NCBI RefSeq assembly: GCF_003254395.2
Contig: NC_037651.1
Coordinates: forward strand, 5,022,001-5,086,000
Length of the DNA: 64,000 nt
Direction of reading: 5' to 3'
DNA from: Apis mellifera
Lineage: Eukaryota > Arthropoda > Insecta > Hymenoptera > Apidae
In this document: positions 11,001 to 24,600 of the stretch, one piece after another
Layout: the number at the start of each line of letters is the position of its first letter
Numbering within the stretch: position 1 is the stretch's first letter
Notes under the pieces: model-generated
The model's input: the letters and a program-made list of their open reading frames with translations, nothing else
What the model was told of the DNA's origin: nothing
Databases searched by the model: none
Program-made: the position numbers and the translations under genes

Positions 11001-14000
11001 AAATGATGATGATATGTAGGTATAAATCGATGAAATGGTAATTGGCAGTGTGGAGCAGTTTTTAAAAGATCAACTAATTCACGACTGAAAAGTGCTAATT
11101 GATTTGCAAGCGGAGAACTTACACATTTATTTTCTGAAAAAAATGTATCATTTCAAAATAATTTTAATGTTCATTTCAATTGATTAATTTAATTATTATC
11201 ATTAAAGTATCTTACCTTCATGTTTATTTTCATGAGATTTATTTTCTGCCCAAATAAGGTACTTTACGCTACCAATACCCTGTTTTAACTCAACACATGA
11301 TAAACAAGATACTAGGTGTTCTAAGGGTACCCCATTTTCAACTACTTGTAATTTTTCTTTAAATTCAGCCTCATAACAATTTGACAAACTAAGATTAATT
11401 TATTTATTAATATTTTTAAATGAAATTATGAAATGAAAAAAAAAAGACAATAAAGAAAAAAAAATAACAATATACCTAGGCAATGGTAAACTGCCATTAT
11501 GCGTAGTTAATAATTGCTGTATACGTGGTTCGAGAACTTTTAAAGAAATTTTTACATTTGGAAGTGATGCTACTTTTTGTTCAGCCCATCCTTTATCAGA
11601 CCATGGTTTTAGTGTATGAATAGTGCAGTATGGTAACTCTACTTGTTCCTCCTAAAATGATCCATGAATTTTTATTTCATATAATTTATACATTTATACA
11701 TTAAATACAATATATTTCATATTATTTCAGAACAATTTTCATCGCTTTAAATAATCGTCATAGCTTCTCAACGATAAAAGGAATGGTAACTCTACTTTTA
11801 TCGGAAAAGCTAAAACTCGGCTTTATATCCATCATTGTTAATTTTAAATTTAATATACATAATTTACATAACATTATATAATATAAAATAGAATGTACCT
11901 GAGTTGTATTATTAAAACATGGTGATGGAGTATTTCTGTGATCTGGATTAAGAGAAACCATTCTACCACCAGGATCTTCCGTAATAATACAAACATCTTT
12001 CATTTTGTACAATTCAGAAACACTGATGGAAATCATGAAACGACTCTCGTACATTTCTCGAAATTTAAAAAGAGGAAGTTCGTGACCAGGTACTTCTTGC
12101 AATAACATTACGATTTGTGCTCGCACAACTTGAGGACTTGCTCTACCACTATGAGCATATGATATAAAAATACGTTTATATCCTAATTTATGACGATGCA
12201 ATTGAGAAATTGCGTATTGTGCATCTGCTAAAGAAGGTACTTTGACACTTGCTGCAAAGTTACCATCAGATTGTGTAAAAATGGAAACATTCAAAACCTA
12301 AAATTATTAATCGTTAATCATTAATAGCAAATATATTAAAAAATCATATTTATAGCAATATAACATTAAATAATAACTTACCATCACATGTTTCATAAAA
12401 ATAGAGACAAGCATATGTCTCATTTTTTTTGGATTAATACTTTGGTCTAAATTAGTTACTTGCAATTCGATAGGCGTGCATGTTTCATTGTTTGTTGATA
12501 TTCCATTGCGATTATTTACTGGATTGAAAAATTTCTAATACATTAAGAAGTAAATTATTAATTTGAAAATGATAATAAAAGAAAATAGAAAATAAAAGAA
12601 AATAAAATACCTCAACTTCTTCACTTTCTGTATCACTTGGATGATAAGGTGACGTACGATTACTTTGTTGATTTATCGTTTGTATTGTATTTTCATAAGG
12701 CGAAGGTGTTCTAGTAGTACGTACAGACGCGTTTTGCTAATTTGTGGGAAAAAAAAAAAAAAAAAAAAAAAATTAAGATTTATTTCAACTTTATTTAAAT
12801 TTTAATTTAAATTATTTTAAATTAATTTATACTTGTCCATTCCATTGATTTCGTTCTCGTGATTGTAAATCATACATAGGAGATGGACTTCGACGTTTAA
12901 AATTCGACTGAGGATGTGCTGCATAATAAAATTTTTAATTATAAATTTAATTATAATTTAATTATAAATTTAAAATTTTTTATAAAAGAAAAAATGATAC
13001 ACATACTAGTTCCATTCAAATTTATAGGAACATTTAATGAAGGATGTTGACCAGTCCATTCTGAAGGTTGAACATAAGTATGTGTTCCTCTGATACATCT
13101 TAAAGCTTCAGAAGTTCGAGGAGCTACATCATTTACAACACCATTATCCCGAGCCTGCGGAATATGAATTCTTCTACTAAGTACTTTTGTTTTTTCCACC
13201 TTAAATTAATACAAATGATAAATCAAAACTATATATATTTTATAAAATTAAAATTTCAATAACATTATATACCTTATATTGTTCTTCCCATACATGACTA
13301 AATTGCTGAGAACCAGAAACTTGCCAGAATGAAGGAGATTGAGTCCTTGCAAGTTCATTATAAGTTCTATTAAAAGCTACATTATTATTATTTGGATATG
13401 GTCTTCTAACAAAAACAGGAGGTTGAACCATTCTATAAAAGATAAATATAAAAGTATTTTAATTTTTAGAATATTTATAATAATTTTCATTATAACTTCT
13501 ATTTAATGCTCAGATAAGATCAAAGTTTTCTAAATTTCATTGCCTGAATCAAACAAGGACAAAGTCTACTTGCGACTCTAAGGCTCTTTCTCGGATCTTC
13601 ATCATTTTATTCTATATTGTATTATATGTTATATTTATATCATATTTGTAATTAAATTTATGATTACCCTACTGGTGTTGAAGCGGAAGTGCAATGAGCA
13701 TTCCATCCAGAATATGTTCCAATAACTGGCATAGATGACTGATAATGTGGAAATTGAAGAGCTCTTCCACCCGCTAACGAAGCACTTGCAGTATACATTT
13801 GTCTTGGAGAACTAGTAACAATTTCTGATTCACTTACAGTACCGTTTCTGTTTATAGAAATTCCTAAAAATGTAAAAATATATTGCTAATAAATATAGTA
13901 TATTTATAATTATTTTTATTATATATTGTACATTTATTTCATTATCATTTATATGCTATTTTATTGTTATATTTTATATCATATATTATTAACATATATA

Positions 14001-17000
14001 TGTTATTTACACATTATTTTAGAAAAAATAATATGTAAGATAATAAGTATAAAATAATATAAAAAAAAAATTTATATTTATATTACTAGAGATACATAAT
14101 GCAAATTTTTTTTTATTCTTCAATGTAATTTTTTAATTATATCGAATGATAAAAAATTTTTCAAGTAAATACTATTAGATCTTATAATAATAAATAATTA
14201 ATAATTCCATTTATAAATCGTTTCATTTAAAAAATTATTGACCTATTATTTAATTTAGAAAAAAAAGCATATTAATATCTAATAATAATTTTGAAAATAG
14301 CTTATAACATTTCATGCTTCATTTTGTATTTTATCATATATATATTTTATTAGTTTAGCGATAAAAAAAACTTTTAGAAAATGAAATGGATAAATAATAT
14401 AGAATTACCTCGAATTTTTTGAAAATGAGTCCCTTTCTCTTTTAGAAATTTTACGGAAATTTTCGAACCAAAGACAACCTTCCCATTCAAACGCTTCTGA
14501 GCCCTATAAAAAAAAAGTCACATTGTTATTAAGCAAAGTCAACTAACTGTAATTATAAGAGGCCAATACAAGATAATCAATCCTATGAAAATGACCTTCA
14601 AAATTTTAATAAACACATTTATGATACAATTTATGTCGGTTAATTTTTCAAAAAATCTCTATAACTTTTATTTATAATATTCATACTTCAATAAATGTCT
14701 TTGTTTTTCAGAATCATAATAATTCTTCATATTTTTAGCTTACCTTATATATAAATAAAATCATTAAATCATGTCATTATTATAACATATATAAAATAAC
14801 AAAATTATATAGATAAATAAAATAATAAATAATAACAATGTACCAAAAAATAACAATGTTTAACTCTTATTATTACCATACATATAAATGAAATATGTTA
14901 TACAAATTAAACTTATGATCTTCTTACAATACTAGATTCGTTACATTGCTATACACTGTTTGAATCCTACCTTATTTATGTATTTATCCCTACTAGTTTA
15001 AATACTATTTTTTTTTATTAACGCGAAAAAGACCAATAAAATTTCTGTAAATAGAAACAATTCATTGGTTACATAATGGGCGGGTTATTCAAATATAAAA
15101 TTATATCTGATATTATGTATTATTTACATCATAATTAAATTATAAATACAAATTTCTATTATACAGTTATTGTATACAAATTAATTAAACAAAACTTACT
15201 AACATAAAAACAAAACAAATATATATAATACAAAAGGTTTGAAGTAAAATGTAATTGCAATATTTGATTATAATACCTTTCTGCAAAAGGTTTGGAAGTA
15301 AAATGTATAATTGCAGTATTTGATTGAATTTCCATTACTTGACCACCATAGTTTTCGAACATTTGTTTAAGATAACATTTAATAGATACAATATCCTGAT
15401 CTTCAGGAAGGTTACTAACTAGGAGATCATAATAAGTAGTAACCTGAAAGAAATATAATCTTTATAAAATATTAAAAAATATATACATATAAAATATAGA
15501 AAAATGTTAATAAATGTTAAATAAATAAAAACATAAAATGTTAATATATTTGGAACATCTTTGCAGGATCGATTCTAGAGACCAAAACAAACAAAAGGTA
15601 ATATATAAAAATATTAATTGAAATCATTTATTATATTATTTATTAAATTATAAGCAATTTAAATTTGTATTTGATAAAGTGAAATGGGAATAAAATATAA
15701 TGGTATAATATAATAAGTAATAGAGATTTCTCATTTCTATTTCTATCTTGTTTTATTAAACGCAAATTTTTTATAATTTAATATATTTAAATTAATATAT
15801 TTTAACTATATTTTAAGATAAATATATTTTAACATTTTTGTATAACAATTTTCTCTAGATTTGACTTTTCAAAAATGTCTTATAAATATATTAATATATA
15901 TATATAAATTAAAAAAAAAAATAAGATTATTAACATGTTGACATTTTACATTTATAAATTTACAACATTTTTAACATTTTATGAATATTTTAATGTATTT
16001 TATATATATTATAAATTTAAAAATTAACAATAATAGACATTCTACATTAAATATAGATTTACATGTAAAAATAAAAAGACAATTATAGTTAAAAAATTTA
16101 TTATGCAAATCTAGAAATTTAAATTACAAAAAATTTGTTTTATGTTTTATTTTTAATAGTATAAAATAATATTAGAAAAGTATCATAAGAATATTATGTA
16201 AGAAAATAAGTTACCTGTACAGTTGTGGATGGCAGTGATTCCATAAGTTCTGAGAAATCATAATGCTCATTGGCACATAAAATTAATGCTTCAGATGTAT
16301 TTTTCATATGTAAAAGTATCACATGAATTTTTTTTCTATAACGTAAATCACTAAGATCAGGAGCAAAATTAATATCACCAGATATTAAAATCACAGCTGC
16401 TGGACTTCCATGAATATCAGCAAATCTTCTAATAGATTGTTTAAGTTTTTCATCAGCAGCATTTTTGCATTCTCTAGCAACATGTATTAAATTAACCTGA
16501 TAGACGTAAAATTTATAAATATAAATTTATAAATAAATATATAAATTTATAATAAAAAATTTATAAACTTATAAATGTTATACTATTAAAAAAATAATAA
16601 TATTAAATAATTTATGTTTTTAATAAATATATATTAATTGGATTTACCTGAGCATTATTTAATTCTTTCATAACCCGACTATTTTCTCTTAAGACATCAC
16701 AAACTACAATAAATTCTGCTTCTCTATAACCATTAAAAAATTTTTCTCTAATTACTTGTGTTACAGCCATGGCGGACCTTCCCTTTGGTACCTAAAATAA
16801 TTATAAAAAATATTATAATCAATTACAAAATGTAATGTATTTCAATAATATAATTATATAATTTAATACTAACATGACAATTTTCTATATCCCAAAATAC
16901 ACCAATAGGTGGAAGATACGTTGGTAAAGATGAAAAATTAACTGGACTATCATGATGCGAGAAACAATGATATTTATAATGACTTAACAATGGAGAAACA

Positions 17001-17155
17001 GATGTTGCATTTTCAACTGTAATGCTATTATTGCTACTATTTAGATCACATAATGATTGAGATATGCTATTTTCTATTAGTTTTTCATTTAGACCTAACT
17101 CATCTTGATCATTTGCACAAAGTGCATAATAGTCTGTAGTATCTTGGTCTGCCAT
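8052..17155 (-). CDS. MARF1: Meiosis regulator and mRNA stability factor 1 (MARF1/limkain b1), with NYN, RRM and LOTUS domains
   Basis: RNA-binding post-transcriptional repressor, best known from oocytes. There are 24 coding exons: 16874-17155, 16648-16791, 16215-16496, 15277-15443, 14409-14503, 13668-13863, 13273-13432, 13007-13199, 12833-12918, 12611-12736, 12382-12534, 11899-12297, 11476-11651, 11216-11388, 10922-11133, 10698-10848, 10401-10576, 9945-10328, 9639-9842, 9275-9545, 8820-9190, 8658-8741, 8202-8568, 8052-8107. These sum to 1635 codons. Order of domains: NYN/PIN-like nuclease (about 84-235; acidic motifs GVFWDIENC, VVCD, ISGDINFAPD); RRM (about 237-323); a linker; a second RRM (about 590-690); eight consecutive LOTUS/OST-HTH domains (about 683-1343), two with the motif YHHHFG..C...DYGFTKLI; and a serine-rich tail ending KRRLAAQFNQPIES. 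ATG at 17153-17155 is the first in frame. The last exon uses the acceptor at 8108-8109, because the nearer AG would give an early stop. Confidence 0.94.
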
Positions 17156-17197
17156 GTGGTTTAAAGAATGTCATATAACATTCCAATACAAGAGCTA

Positions 17198-17467
17198 CAA
17201 TAAAATAATACATTATCATGTAATATATTTAAAACAAAAAATAAAAAATATTTAATATATATTATATACAATATAAAATTAAAACATTAATAATAAAAAA
17301 GAAAATAAAAAGTATATAAGTCAAATTTAATTATAAAATTTATAAATATTACTATTTTATTTTGTATTGTTAATAATAGATATGTATTGTTATCAACAAT
17401 AGCATAAAATAATATATAAAGATTATATACAATATATAATATTTCATATAAATGATCGTACATTACC
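17198..17467 (-). other. Intron in the 5' untranslated region of MARF1
   Basis: On the minus strand a donor TTTTAG|gtaatg lies near 17467 and an acceptor ttgtag|CTCTTG near 17198, 40 bases upstream of the ATG. This suggests a non-coding first exon at about 17468-17720, where G+C rises sharply. Splicing is inferred from signals only. Confidence 0.45.
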
Positions 17468-18329
17468 TAAAACATTAAATTTATTACATAGTTTAAAAAA
17501 TATTTGTCGGCTGTATGAGGACATACAGGACGTGGTCAAACGTAAGATAAACGCAATTTCTTAAATAATTCTAGAAAAACTACAAAACAATCGGTAAATT
17601 AAAACCACAAACAATACCCACATCGTACAGACTTTCGAATAAAATTAATACCACAAACAGAAAGCAAACACCGATCAAAGCAGCATGCAACTATCCAACT
17701 ATCGCTACCTCTCCCGCTTCTTACGCAGTGCACAATGCATCTTGCAGGCACAAATAGTAACTTCACATTCTTAAGTTACTATATAGTTGAATCTATATAA
17801 TTAAATTTCATATTTTATACATTTATTTTATATTTAATCATTAAGAAAAATTATTAAACAATAAGATAACATAAAAATATTAAAAAATTTATATTTATCA
17901 TATCTATTATATGTTCTTATTAATCATATAAATAAAAAATATATATTAATAATTATTGTTTAATATAATCAAAATTTTATAATTTAACATTTTATAACTT
18001 TTTATAACAAAAAAATATACTTTTTCATTATTTTTACTTTCATTAATTACCTATGTTTAGTTTTTTTATTTTATTAATAGATATTTATAGATATAATGAA
18101 ACACGTCAAAGATAATTTATAATATAGTGTATAGATAAACGATATCGAATATGATTGGTCAAATAAATAAATCTTAAAAGAAAATAATAAAAATTATTTT
18201 TTTGTCAGATCTCATTGAACTGCGTCTGCTTTGAAGTTATTTTGTTAAGTTTCTACCACTATTCTTCGGATTCCATGGTCGTTGCTGCGTGAGTTGTCCG
18301 AGCTATGATCACTTCAAAATTTCGATAAC
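17468..18329. promoter_or_regulatory. Divergent promoter region MARF1 / DOLPP1
   Basis: MARF1 (minus) and DOLPP1 (plus) are head-to-head. CG-containing, G+C-richer sequence occurs at 17500-17770 (MARF1 side) and 18200-18330 (DOLPP1 side), separated by A+T-rich DNA. No clear TATA box was seen on either side; transcription starts are not placed. Confidence 0.4.
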
Positions 18330-19637
18330 ATGGCATCGTTAAAGGACGATTCATTTTATGATATTAAATCACATTCTGTTGATACTATTCAAAAACCAGA
18401 ATGGGTTCCTTTGTCTCTTACTTTAGTCGAATATCCTCAAGGTAAGTATTTCATAATTTTTCAATAAAATTTTATTTTTTTTCTATTATTAATTTAATTT
18501 CATAAAAATTTTTTATTATAAATATATCTATTTCCTTTTTTAAAAAATATTTTTTTATTAAATTTTTTATAAGATTTTACTTGTGTTTTTAAATCAGAAT
18601 TTTTAGTTAAGCATTTTTATTTATATTAAATAATTTATTTTTGCATATGTTTAACGACACTAGTTATTTTCAGCTATATATTTAAAAAAAATATAAAATT
18701 TGAATTTTTTAAATATTAGTTATAATATAAATATGTTTATATTTAAAATTTAATTTATTTAAATCTCTTTTGATTTGCAGGTGATTTATTCGGAAAATTT
18801 TTAGCTTTAGTAAGTTTACTACCATTTGCTATTATAGCTGGTTTTATAACATTAATTCTTTTTAGAAGAGATTTACATACAGTAAGTAAAAATTTTCAAA
18901 TTGATTTAATATATTCTTAATTTCAATATTTAAAATAAATTTTTTTTTAGATTACATTTTTTAGTGGAATTGTAATTAATAAATGTATAAATTTCATATT
19001 AAAACATACAATCTGTGAAGCAAGACCAATGAGACATAATGCTATTGAATATGGTATGCCATCAATGCATGCACAATTCATGTGGTTTTTTGCTACATAT
19101 ATAACACTTTTTATATGTATAAGGTAATTTTTATTTTTAAAAAATAAAAAGCAATATATTGTGATACATGTTTTGTTATATTATATCATTATATATATTT
19201 TTAGATTACATCATAATAATAATAGCAGCATTTCAGAAAAATTTTGGAGGATTACTATCATTATTGTTTCTATAATTATTGCTATTTTAATTACATATAG
19301 TAGAGTTTATTTATTATATCATAGTAATTCTCAAGTTGTATGGGGTACATTTATAGGTATTATGTTAGGAATAATATGGTTCATAATTACATATATGATA
19401 CTTACACCAATTTTTCCTATAATTGTTTCATGGTAAGTTAATATTAGAAAATTTTTTAATTTTATGAAAAATAATATTATATGTTTATATTGATATTATA
19501 TTTTCAGGCGGATATCAGAATATTTATTATTACGTGATACAACATTAATTCCTAATATTCTTTGGTTTGAATACACAAATATTCGTACAGAAGCACGAGC
19601 ACGTTCAAGAAAATTAGTATCAATGAAATCACAATGA
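18330..19637 (+). CDS. DOLPP1: Dolichyl pyrophosphate phosphatase 1 (DOLPP1-like, PAP2 family)
   Basis: Integral ER membrane enzyme that hydrolyses dolichyl pyrophosphate on the lumenal side, recycling the lipid carrier used for N-glycosylation. Five exons: 18330-18441, 18781-18881, 18951-19123, 19205-19432, 19508-19637; 247 residues, close to the family length of about 240. The PAP2 phosphatase signature is complete: KHTICEARP (K-x6-RP), MPSMHAQF (PS-x-H) and YSRVYLLYH (SR-x5-H). Four or five hydrophobic segments are visible. The N-terminus PEWVPLSLTLVEYPQGDLFGK resembles the DOLPP1 N-terminal motif, which separates it from other PAP2 proteins. Start: first in-frame ATG (MASLKDDS). Identity confident. 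Confidence 0.94.
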
Positions 19638-21594
19638 CGCCTAATGTCTGGCCAATGGGCTGATAGTAAATAAGATATAAATATTGAAGAAAGTCATAAA
19701 CAACTTCAGTCAATCAAAATGTAAAAATTGAAAATTTATTTGGCTTGAAGGAATAATCATAAACAATCAATGGCATTGAATTTTCACTAATAATATTTAA
19801 ATGCATAAGGTATTAGTACAAATTTTACATATGAATTTTCATATTCATATCATAGAATATGTACATTTTGTCAATTGATTTTTTTGTATAACTTATTTAT
19901 GACAATGATCAACAACATCATTATTTTAAAATTAATTTAATAATGTTAATTTTTATATCTATATATTCTATATCATAAAAATAAAATATCTTTATGTTAA
20001 AAAAAAATTACATTTACTTTAAACAAAAAAGTAAATTTAGTGCAATAATAAAATATATAGTTTTGTCACTAGATAGAATAAATTTATATATACTTTATGT
20101 TGTAATATATTAATATTTTATCACTAGATGGAATAAATTTGTACATTTCCTTATGTTGATATCAATAACTAATAATTATAAATCATTATAAATTCAAAAT
20201 TCAAAATTATTGTATCTTATATTTAATTAAGATTAATATTACATTTTTTTATTATGTATTTTTTGTAATATATATATTTAAGTACAATTTTTTATATAGT
20301 TTTTATGTACCAAGTATTATATATAGTTCCTTTTTTACTATAGTGTGCTTAAATACTATACTACACTAATTATGCTTAAGTAATAGAACTGTATATTAAC
20401 TTGATATTTAAAAAATTGTAAATTAAAAGACAAAAAAAAATCAGCAATTAAACTGAGAATTTAAATTATACATGAAGTCAAAAATTTAATTAAATAACTA
20501 ACAATTTTTTAAACATTTAATAATTATTTTAATTGTTGATTTTTAAACAAAGTAGTTTTTAGAAAAATGTTAAAAAGTGCTTATACATGTTAACTTTATT
20601 TTATATTTAATATAAAAAAAACATTTTAGAATTATATCATTATGTTGCTCAATTAAATCTTGTTATAACAATTATATTATAACAAATACAAAATTTGGTA
20701 TTGAAAATGAATAAAAATTATAATTTTTAAATCAGTGCAAAATTATTATAATGTAAATATGCAGTAATATTTTATAACTGAATTTTAAATAAATGCATAT
20801 TTTAAATTGCTAATCTTTATATTGATTCTTATATTTTATAAATAAATATTTACAAAACATAGATTTTTTTTAACAAATGATTCGATTTTGTAATAAGTAA
20901 TTATTTTTAATATTTTATTTAAATATTTTATAAAACGTAAAATATCGATTTATATACTTAACCGGATGGTCGATTTTTGAATGTTACGAGAGATCGAGTT
21001 TAAGTTTGACAAGATGTCCGAAAATTGAAGAATACTAATGAAAATTTTTGATTAATTAACTAAAGATTGGATATTATTTATTATTTTTGCTTTCTTGTTC
21101 TTAGTCTAAAGTTTTTGAATTGATTTAAATCTGGAATTGGTAAGTTTAATTAAAATCATCAAAGTTATATTGAAAAAGAAAAGAACAAAATAAATTATAA
21201 TATATCATCAATCGTAACATGTATGTAAAATTAATTCATATTTAGTATTATTTTATGTGTTGAATATATATTGATTTATCATGAATTAATTAAATATTAA
21301 TTATTGTTAAAAATACAAAAATGTAGTCGAGGTTACATTATTTTTTTTATCATATTTTAATTAAATGCAAGTTATAAATAAGATGTAAATTTAAATAATA
21401 TTTAAATAATATAATAAATTAAAATCTATTTCTCTTTTAGTTTGAAATTATATAAATATTATAATAATTGTATATATTTGTTTAAATTCTTTTGTGTTAT
21501 ATATAATGTATTATATATATTTAAAAATAATTACTTGAAAATTTAGTTATAATTATTAATTTATTAATTTTACTTAATGATTTAATTATTTCAG
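19638..21594. other. DOLPP1 3' region and upstream region / 5' UTR of PPIP5K
   Basis: The first few hundred bases are DOLPP1 3' UTR; an AATAAA at about 19980 could end it. About 20950-21137 has more CG dinucleotides and ends with a donor-like GGAATTG|gtaagt, which could be the non-coding first exon of PPIP5K joined to the acceptor at 21593-21594. The remainder is plain A+T-rich sequence. Confidence 0.4.
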
Positions 21595-21660
21595 GATATA
21601 GTGGATTTTCTAAATTCAAACTGAAACTGTTTTTCTTTTCTCAATGAAACCTGTTCTGTC

Positions 21661-24600
21661 ATGTCTTACACTGAATTGGAACATGGTTATCAGGTAAATA
21701 GAAATATTTTTTGTTTATAAAATAATAATTTATTTTTATAAACAAATAATTAATATTATTTTCAATAATTTATAACTTTTAATTTTTTACCAATAACATC
21801 AAAATAAATCTTTTTACAAAAAATTTTTTCTAATATATAATTATTTCTTATTAATTTTTAATTTATTTTAATTTTTAATAAATGAATATAACAAATAATT
21901 ATAAAAATAAATAATAATCAAATGATCTTATTAATTAATTTAAAATAATAATAAGAATAATATATAAATTTTAATAAGAAAATTATTAGAAATTTAAGTT
22001 TCTGACAAGTAATAATTAATTAATAGGGTCTACGGAGTGCCAGTCGACCAATTTTCTATGTAGGGGATTTAAATACTGTGCAATCAACCCTTGTGGGTCC
22101 TGTAGCTTCTTCTATATATCGTTCATCAAAAAGAGTAAGTATTTTTATATTATTTATTAAAAGTATAAATTAAAGTAATAAAAATAAAAAAAAAAGTAAT
22201 AAATTAATTAATTAATGTAATTTTTAAAAAACTTGTTATTAATGTAAATTTAAGTTTGAATTTACATTTACATTAAAAAAGAGATTCTATAATATTAAGA
22301 CTTTATAAAATTTATTTTTCATATATGTCTGCAAATAATGTGATTAAAATAGACAATAAAAAATAAGATACATAAGAATAAGTATTTCAAGGAAAAGAAT
22401 ACATTATTACATATTATTTTATTTTGAATTACTATATATTATATAACAAAGGTTAGAAAATTATTTTATTAAAAAAAATTATATAGTTTTATATAGTTTC
22501 ATAATATATACATATATATATATATATATATTATCTTTTGCAATAGATTTTATATCAAATTATTATTTATTACATAATTTAACAATATATCAACAATATA
22601 TCAAAACTATATAAACTATATATCAAAAATATATATTTCATTAAATGCAATGATATATTTATTTAATCAGTTAACTGCTTTTAAATAACTTGATGACTCA
22701 TGAATATGCACACTTTAGTTATTCAGTAATCTAAAAATAAATTATGTATGATGCTTGTTAAATGTACTTTGTACTTTTAAAGTTATATAAATTTTGTTTT
22801 GTGTAATAATTATTATATTAATTTTATTATTGAATATCCATTAATATAAATATATAAAAAAATGTTTAATTTAATGGTATAGATAATAGATTTAATAGTG
22901 TTTAGTATATGTAATATAATCATTGTGAATTGAATTAATTAATAACAGAAGTTAATTGACTGAATATATGTATATGATGATATAATAATGTTAATTGTTA
23001 TTATTAAATATATTAATTGAATTATTTAATATTAATGTTAATGTAATATATTAAATTTTAAGTATACTAATATAATATACTGCAGATTTTTTAAGGCTAT
23101 AAATAGAATATATATGAATTAAATTAAATTAAGAAAAAAATAGTCTATAAGTGTAATATGTTTATAAATGTGTATTTTTTAGTATGATAGTAATTCTTGG
23201 TATTCTTATTATTCTATATGATATATAATATATAACATATATTTAATATATATTTGCATATTATATTAATTTTAAGATGAATATGAATTATATTTTTATA
23301 TTTTGATAATATTATTCATTCATTATTCTTTACTATTATATTAATTATTGCTATTATATTAATTATTTATGTTACTTTGAGTTTATAATGGAAAATATAA
23401 ATTCTTTGTCGTCTACAACAATTCCTGATGTCTACATTTTTGATTGTGATAATGAAGCAGAACCATATTGGCAAATGATGGTAGAGTTTCTCTCAGTTAA
23501 TTTGTTAGTTATGTCCCATTATTAAATTTAAATATTTAATATAAATTTAAAATTTTCAAAATTCTAAAAAAATAATCTTTATATTGTTTTTATCCATTCT
23601 AATGTTTATAAAATAATTATAATAATTTTTTATATATTACTTTTTAAGTATTCAAACATTGCTAAAATTCTCATCATATAAAATTTACAATTGATAAATA
23701 TTAATAAAATAGAAGAAAATATTAATATGCAGAAAGATTTTTCTATATAAACATATAGAATGATAGATATTACATATAGAATATATGATATTTTAGAATA
23801 TATAATATTTCTATATTACATATAGAATTTTCTATATATAATATATATTATTGTTCTATATTATATTAGATTATATATTATATTATATTATATTATATTA
23901 TACATTTCAGATTTTTTTCTTATTTTTTATTTTTAATCAATTCTTTTTTATTTTTAATCAAATTTTTTAATCAAAATTTTATTTTATTTTTTAATCAAAT
24001 TTTTAATCTATTATATTTATTTTTAGTTCAATATACAGATGACAATGATAAAACAAATTGTAAATAAATAGATATCAAGATTTAACAACAAGATAATAAA
24101 TATTTTTTTTTTAATATTCATAATGTTTTTAATAAATGTTCAGATAAAATATTTTTATTTAATGAAATTTATATTTTATTTTATGAAAAATTTAAATATT
24201 AAAAAATTCCTATTTATTTTATAAAATATTATAAAAATTGAAATACAAAATGTATATAGTTTATAATAATTTGTTTTTAATTATTTGCATAAAATAATAT
24301 TGCATAAAATAATGATTATAAAAATTATATTTATAAAATTTTATATAAAAAATAAATGAAAAAATAATATAATGCATATCATTAAAATATTAATTGACAT
24401 TTATTTTTATTATAATTATGTTTATCTTTAATATTAAAAATATAGATTTGAATATACAATATTGTAATACTTATCATTGAATTTTTTTTTTATTGCTAGA
24501 TTATTTTAAGTTTTTGAGTATAAAAATTATAGAAATAAATTAAAACAATAAAAATCACATAATTATTAGTGAATAAATAAACAAAATTATTAATAAATAA

